A DNA stretch of 10,042 bases, from assembly GCA_027577415.1 (NCBI GenBank), contig JANBQS010000953.1:1-10042 (forward strand), written 5' to 3'. Position 1 is the stretch's first letter, and every line of letters begins with the position of its first letter. Below are positions 6,266-10,042 of this stretch, piece by piece. Below the pieces are notes generated by a model, which was not told the origin of the DNA, ran no database searches, and worked only from the letters and a program-made list of their open reading frames with translations. This DNA is from Coemansia sp. RSA 922. Its lineage: Eukaryota; Kickxellomycota; Kickxellomycetes; Kickxellales; Kickxellaceae. Position numbers and translations under genes: made by a program.

Positions 6266-7510
6266 ATGGACGCTGCTTTGGCTGCCACCGCGTCGCAATG
6301 GGCTGCTGAGGCCAATTCAGCCGTGTTCATTCAATTGGTTAGTGGAGAGACAGTCGAGGGCGTACTCCGAGCACTGGACACGGACCTGAGCCAGGACGCT
6401 GACGAAGCGGACGAGGATGAGGAGGAAGAGGGCGGCGCAGATGTCATCCAGTTCCACCCTACGTTTACATACCCTATCTACGGCGAGCACGAGCGCGTGT
6501 TTGGATACAAGGGCCTGCGCATCAGCCTGTCCTACGCGGCCGGGTCTTTGGCCACATACTTTGACGTCAAGTACCAGAAGCGTATAGACCAAATGGAGAC
6601 GTCGCTTCCCGTGCAGCTGCGTGCGGATGACGTCGACACTCCCATGCGCAAAGTGCTGTCCTCTGCGGCACTGTGCGCCACAAAGGCGGAGTTTGCTAAG
6701 CGCGTGGCTCGCGACACACACGAGTTCAGGCCTCTTGGGCGCAAGGTGCACGAGTATACGCGCGAGTCTGAGGAGAGCGGGGAGGGGGTGGTGTATGAGA
6801 TCTACGAGTCTGATTTTGTTGGCGGGGAGTTTAGAGAGTACCACCGGCGAATGCAGACTTTGGTGCTGTTTTATATCGAGGGCGCCCAGTTCATCGACGA
6901 CTCGGATGACAGGTGGCGGGTCTTTACGGTGTTCGAACGCTTGGTCATTGGCGGCATGCCGAGCTATACTCTGGTGGGCTTCTGCACCATGTACCAGTTC
7001 TTCAGCTGGCCTGATCGGAAGCGGCCTAGGATCTCACAGTTTCTCGTTCTGCCGCCCTTCCAAGGCCAGGGCCACGGGTCTGAGCTGTATCGGTATATAT
7101 ACCAGGCTGTACTCCACAATGCAGAGTACGCTGATCTGACGGTTGAGGATCCTAGCGAGGCCTTTGACGACATGCGCGACCGCAACGACATGCGCTACCT
7201 CATCCAGCAGGGCGCCTTTGCTGATCTGGATATTCCAGTGTCGCCGGCTGTCTTGCGTCAGATGCAGGAGCGCTTCAAGATCAGCAAGCGCCAGATCACT
7301 CGCTGTGTCGAAATGGGTCTTTTAAAGTCACTCGACAAGACTCGCCAGAAGGAGCGCTACCACCAGTACCGCCTGTTTGTTAAGCGCCGCATCTTTGCTC
7401 AAAACACTGACTTGTTGGCTGGGCTGGACGACGCTGAAAAGAAGAAAAAAGTCGCAGAGTCTTTTGCCGCCGTAGAAGACGACTACCATCGCATTTTGAG
7501 TTTACTTTAA
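6266..7510 (+). CDS. HAT1: type B histone acetyltransferase catalytic subunit
   Basis: HAT1 transfers acetyl from acetyl-CoA to Lys5 and Lys12 of newly made histone H4, working with a WD40 partner (Hat2/RbAp46) in chromatin assembly. The 414-aa product is close to the usual 400-420 aa. Residues about 8-200 match the HAT1 N-terminal domain (FGYKGLRISL and AAGSLATYFDVKY near 95-125; FRPLGRKVHEYTRE near 155). The MYST/GNAT-like core follows: PRISQFLVLPPF, then the acetyl-CoA loop QGQGHG at 266-271, and LTVEDPSEAF, where Glu294 is the expected catalytic base. The C-terminal helical part (KISKRQITRCVEMG, RQKERYHQYRLFVKRRI) is also typical. No intron is needed. The ATG has a strong context (aaaATGG). 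An acidic insert (DADEADEDEEEEGG, about residues 44-57) sits near the N-terminus and looks peculiar to this lineage. The gene is convergent with CLC1. Confidence 0.96.
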   Translation: MDAALAATASQWAAEANSAVFIQLVSGETVEGVLRALDTDLSQDADEADEDEEEEGGADVIQFHPTFTYPIYGEHERVFGYKGLRISLSYAAGSLATYFDVKYQKRIDQMETSLPVQLRADDVDTPMRKVLSSAALCATKAEFAKRVARDTHEFRPLGRKVHEYTRESEESGEGVVYEIYESDFVGGEFREYHRRMQTLVLFYIEGAQFIDDSDDRWRVFTVFERLVIGGMPSYTLVGFCTMYQFFSWPDRKRPRISQFLVLPPFQGQGHGSELYRYIYQAVLHNAEYADLTVEDPSEAFDDMRDRNDMRYLIQQGAFADLDIPVSPAVLRQMQERFKISKRQITRCVEMGLLKSLDKTRQKERYHQYRLFVKRRIFAQNTDLLAGLDDAEKKKKVAESFAAVEDDYHRILSLL

Positions 7511-7554
7511 AATGTTTGTTATTAATGCGAATAACCCACTTTATGAATAACGCC
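7511..7554. other. 44-bp spacer between convergent stop codons
   Basis: HAT1 ends at 7510 (+) and the clathrin light chain ends at 7555 (minus). The AT-rich spacer is too short for two separate 3' UTRs, so the two transcripts must overlap tail to tail. No canonical AATAAA is seen; AATAAC-like variants occur on the plus strand. Confidence 0.7.
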
Positions 7555-8229
7555 CTAAGCTGCTGCTGTGGTGGTAGTCTTCTTGGGCTTGGCACCAGGT
7601 GCTTCTGGGTCTCTCTTTAGGTCCTGTAGTAGCTCACGCATCCTCGACGTATCGCGCGTACCCTGCTGCTGCTGCTGTTGGGTAGGTGAGCGTGCCGTAG
7701 CAGTACCCGCGTTAGCTTTCTGGTCCTGAGAAGCCTTTGTAGCCAAATCAATCTGCTTGACAACACGCTCCCAGAGCCCACCTTTACTAGCGGACTGTAA
7801 CTCAATTTCCTGGTTAGCGCGATTAAGCTCAATAGCGCGGTCCTTCTTCTCATTATACTCTTCATAGAACTTATCGACAGCCTGCTGAGCTTCCTGAACC
7901 ATTGTCTCATGCTTAGCGGTGGCGGCGAGGTCTCTGTCATTTACAATTTCGCGTTGCTTGCCCTGCCATTCTTGCTCAAACTCGGAAGACACAGTGGGTG
8001 GTGACGTACGAGTCACTGAGATGGGAGATTGAATGCGGTCACTCTGCCCAAATACTTCAGTGGACTCGGCAATTGAGGGTGTGGGTACAAACGCATCGCT
8101 AGTACTGAACGAGGGCGTTGTCTGCTGGGGTGTTGGTGTATCGGCCACTTGGAAAAAGTCCGCAGCGTCACCGAGTGCGGCACGCTCCTGAGCTAGAAAG
8201 TCGGCGGTGGGGTCGTATTGGTCAGACAT
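7555..8229 (-). CDS. CLC1: clathrin light chain
   Basis: Clathrin light chain binds the hub of the heavy chain and regulates coat assembly on endocytic and trans-Golgi vesicles. The 224-aa product has the family layout. There is a short N-terminal block (DPTADFLAQERAALGDAADFF, 6-26) and a Ser/Thr/Pro/Gln-rich linker to about 80. Next comes the diagnostic long coiled-coil helix (EFEQEWQGKQREIVNDRD, then AQQAVDKFYEEYNEKKDRAIELNRANQEIE, about 83-143), which is the heavy-chain binding region. LWERVVKQIDL (152-162), the conserved Trp-containing tail motif, follows. The C-terminus has a Q6 tract (five CTG units on the plus strand, 7663-7677), MRELLQDLKRDP and a Lys/Thr/Ala tail. I do not see the acidic EED regulatory motif known from animal light chains. 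The start ATG 8229 (aaaATGT) is preceded by the shared promoter with SIP5. No intron is seen. Confidence 0.92.
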   Translation of the reverse strand: MSDQYDPTADFLAQERAALGDAADFFQVADTPTPQQTTPSFSTSDAFVPTPSIAESTEVFGQSDRIQSPISVTRTSPPTVSSEFEQEWQGKQREIVNDRDLAATAKHETMVQEAQQAVDKFYEEYNEKKDRAIELNRANQEIELQSASKGGLWERVVKQIDLATKASQDQKANAGTATARSPTQQQQQQGTRDTSRMRELLQDLKRDPEAPGAKPKKTTTTAAA

Positions 8230-8524
8230 TTTTAAATTTAGTGAGAGAGGTTTAAAATTGGAGATTTGAATAAGAGAGAGTCAAAAGGGGGAGTAGGGGG
8301 AAAGTAGTCATTTTCACTGAGAATCATCATCACTCAGGGACATTGCGTTTTCACCTGAGCCTTCTTTTTTTTTCCCTTCACAGGTTTTTTCTCTCTCTTG
8401 TTTGCTCTGTTTAGCTTTAGTCTCACGCTTCGTTTGCGTATTATTCCACTCTATTTCATTTTCTCAACCCCTCTCTAGTCCAATTCACACAGCAATCCTC
8501 TTTTAACTCCCCTTTTTTTTTGCT
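8230..8524. promoter_or_regulatory. shared divergent promoter of CLC1 and SIP5
   Basis: These 295 bp separate two start codons that face away from each other. The CLC1 side is purine-rich on the plus strand and the SIP5 side is pyrimidine-rich, so both genes have C/T-rich leaders in their own sense. Near the middle, within 43 bp, are three CTGAG/CTCAG elements (8317-8321, 8333-8337, 8355-8359). Two of them are preceded by TTTTCA. No clear TATA box is present, though TTTAAA-like sequence lies next to the CLC1 ATG. Confidence 0.5.
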
Positions 8525-10042
8525 ATGGGCAACGCTGCTGGTAAACTTAACGGCGCCATGGTCTGCGACGGCGGTGGCTTGGCGCCCACTGGAATTTACG
8601 CCGAAGATGCACAGGACTATGACGCAAAAGTAGTCCAACGTCTGATCCTTGGCCGACAGTTGGCACCGTTTTATACGGGAGCTGATGAACCAGACCCAGC
8701 CGAGCCTTTGCCAGGTACCGAGGACGCATGCAAAGCAGGCAATATACGTACCAGCGACGACGGGTGGTGGAGCTATAATCTGATGGTAGCTCAGCAAGCA
8801 CAGCGGACAGCTACTGGTAAGCTTGATTGATCATTATTACTTATTTATTTCTGAAGAGTTTCTTCCGCCTGCCATGGTATTGATTATTTGTATTTGTATT
8901 TGTATTTTGTAGATACTGCTGGTGGTGGCGACTCGCTAGATACAAACAGTCGGCAGATGTCGTCAGCTGCGTCGTCGTCGGCTGCGCTACACGATACAAC
9001 GACTGACCCGCTGGTGGGATCGCTTCCGTCCTCTCCTGCCGCTGCTGGGAAGCGTGGTCATGTGCGCAAGGGCAGCGGCTTTTTCCATCGATTGAAAGTC
9101 AGCGGCCATCGGTCGCCCGGAGGCAGCTCGGCCGAGGCTCCAAAGAGCCTGTCAGCGTCGCCTACTGTTGACTCGGTTCGCCATGAGCGCTCAATGTCTG
9201 AGCTGTCCCAGCAACCGCTGCCGCCAGTAGCCAGCGATGCTGCAACCATTGACGCATGTCGGCGGCTGCTTCGGCGCTACGTAGAGTGTCCCATCTGCTT
9301 CCTGGTAGGTAACAATAATGAGTGGCTGGAATCACATGTCTGATATATGTGACTAATGGCTTTTTATTGCATTCATGATGTTAGTACTATCCGCAAAACA
9401 CAAACTACACACGCTGCTGCCACAAGCCGATCTGTACCGAGTGCTTTGTGCAGATCAAGCGCAAGATCGAAGAGGGCTGTATTGCGCCGACGCACTGTCC
9501 GTACTGCGTGGAGCCCAATCTCGGAGTTGTTTACTACCCGCCTGGAATCATCACTGGAGCTGCTCGTACGAACTACATGAAACACCGTACGCAGCTCAGC
9601 TCAAATCTGTCGCATGGCTCGTCTAACCAGCTAAAGAGCACGCCTGTGCCGCGCTTGCTCTCTGACACGGGTCGTGCTCGCAGTTATACTTCTGCTGATG
9701 GCCGTGAGCCGACTATAGTGATGACTGATGACATTCGCCCTGCTCGTCTGCGCGAGCTCACTGCTGCACTGCAGGCTAAGCACCGTGAGCAATTGCGCTC
9801 GACTGAGAACATGGTCTTGATTGCTGCTGCTACACGTAGGGCTAGTGCTCGTCAGTCGCCTGAAACTGTGCAATCCCCACTTCAGTTTTCGTCTCTGTCA
9901 CCACCGCCTCCTCCGCCATTGCCGAGTAGACCGAATATGCGTATGTTTGCTCGGAGTCCGGTCAATACTACTGGTGTACGTCAGTTTCCGCCACCGACAC
10001 CACCAGTGGCTCCAGAGTATATGGCCTATATCACTGCTATGC
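8525..10042 (+). CDS. SIP5: Sip5 family zinc-finger protein (3 exons seen, 3' end off window)
   Basis: The CDS joins exons 8525-8816, 8913-9304 and 9385-10042, giving 447 residues with the frame still open at the edge. Both junctions keep frame (intron 1 splits an Asp codon; intron 2 is phase 0). The zinc-finger region is the signature: ECPICFL joined to YYPQNTNYTRCC, then PICTECFVQIKR and HCPYC. These give the cysteine pairs C223/C226, C239-C240, C245/C248 and C266/C269, a RING-like cross-brace. In yeast, Sip5 binds Snf1 kinase and the Glc7-Reg1 phosphatase and acts in glucose signalling; that role is inferred here. The N-terminus MGNAAGK fits a myristoylated Gly2. Between 100 and 210 the protein is Ser/Gly/Pro-rich, with a basic patch (KRGHVRKGSGFFHRLK). 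After the finger come a disordered Ser/Arg region and proline tracts (PPPPPPLPSRP, FPPPTPPVAP) that could bind SH3 domains. Confidence 0.9.
8817..8912 (+). other. SIP5: SIP5 intron 1, 96 bp
   Basis: Donor GTAAGC and acceptor TTTTGTAG flank the intron; removal joins ACT-G to AT-ACT in frame. The unspliced reading ends after three residues at a TGA. The last part is a (TATTTG)n-like run (8885-8909) that supplies a T-rich stretch before the acceptor. Confidence 0.85.
9305..9384 (+). other. SIP5: SIP5 intron 2, 80 bp
   Basis: Donor GTAGGT, a branch-site-like GACTAAT near 9351-9357, and acceptor GATGTTAG. Splicing joins CPICFL to YYPQN in phase 0 and restores the family's uninterrupted zinc-finger block, which is strong support for these exact ends. 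Confidence 0.88.

Noticed and set aside
6317..6844. Long minus-strand frame opposite HAT1
   Set aside because: Shadow of the GC-rich HAT1 coding sequence; the product is Leu/Arg-rich with no recognisable motif.
9631..9873. Minus-strand frame opposite SIP5 exon 3
   Set aside because: Shadow of SIP5 coding sequence, low-complexity Ser/Arg/Thr product, and no promoter or family resemblance.

Overview
The window looks like nuclear DNA of a fungus, probably an early-diverging one. The evidence is small spliceosomal introns (80 and 96 bp, GT...AG, one with a CTAAT-type branch site), TATA boxes roughly 100 bp upstream of ATGs, pyrimidine-rich leaders, and the set of genes: a type B histone acetyltransferase (HAT1), a clathrin light chain and a fungal-type Sip5 protein. 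The orphan F-box/LRR-like protein resembles the kind of family expanded in Kickxellomycotina (Coemansia, Linderina), but that placement is an impression and not a proof. There is no sign of bacterial operons, CRISPR arrays, rRNA, tRNA or a recognisable transposon.

Left half (1-about 5000) is AT-rich and gene-poor, and its genes are orphans. It holds the likely 3' end of a + strand gene (3-116), a 139-aa orphan on the minus strand (355-774) with its own TATA box and poly(A) signals, a second minus-strand orphan (1155-1637) whose 5' exons are unresolved, and a 555-aa F-box/LRR-like protein (2074-3741, minus). A 1.6-kb stretch without a convincing gene follows. It begins with facing A19 and T22 tracts.

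Right half (5388-10042) is more GC-rich, compact and mostly conserved. It holds an ankyrin-repeat protein (+), HAT1 (+, complete, acetyl-CoA loop and catalytic Glu visible), clathrin light chain (minus, convergent with HAT1 with only 44 bp between stop codons), and SIP5 (+, divergent from the light chain across a 295-bp shared promoter, three exons seen, running off the window).

The neighbours do not form one pathway: chromatin assembly (HAT1), vesicle coat (clathrin light chain) and Snf1/Glc7-linked signalling (SIP5) simply lie side by side. I found no clear new multi-gene system. The items most worth a second look are the two orphan proteins and the F-box-like family, the unresolved exons at 1638-1935, the A19/T22 pair, the hairpin cluster upstream of HAT1, and the CTGAG/CTCAG cluster in the shared CLC1/SIP5 promoter.
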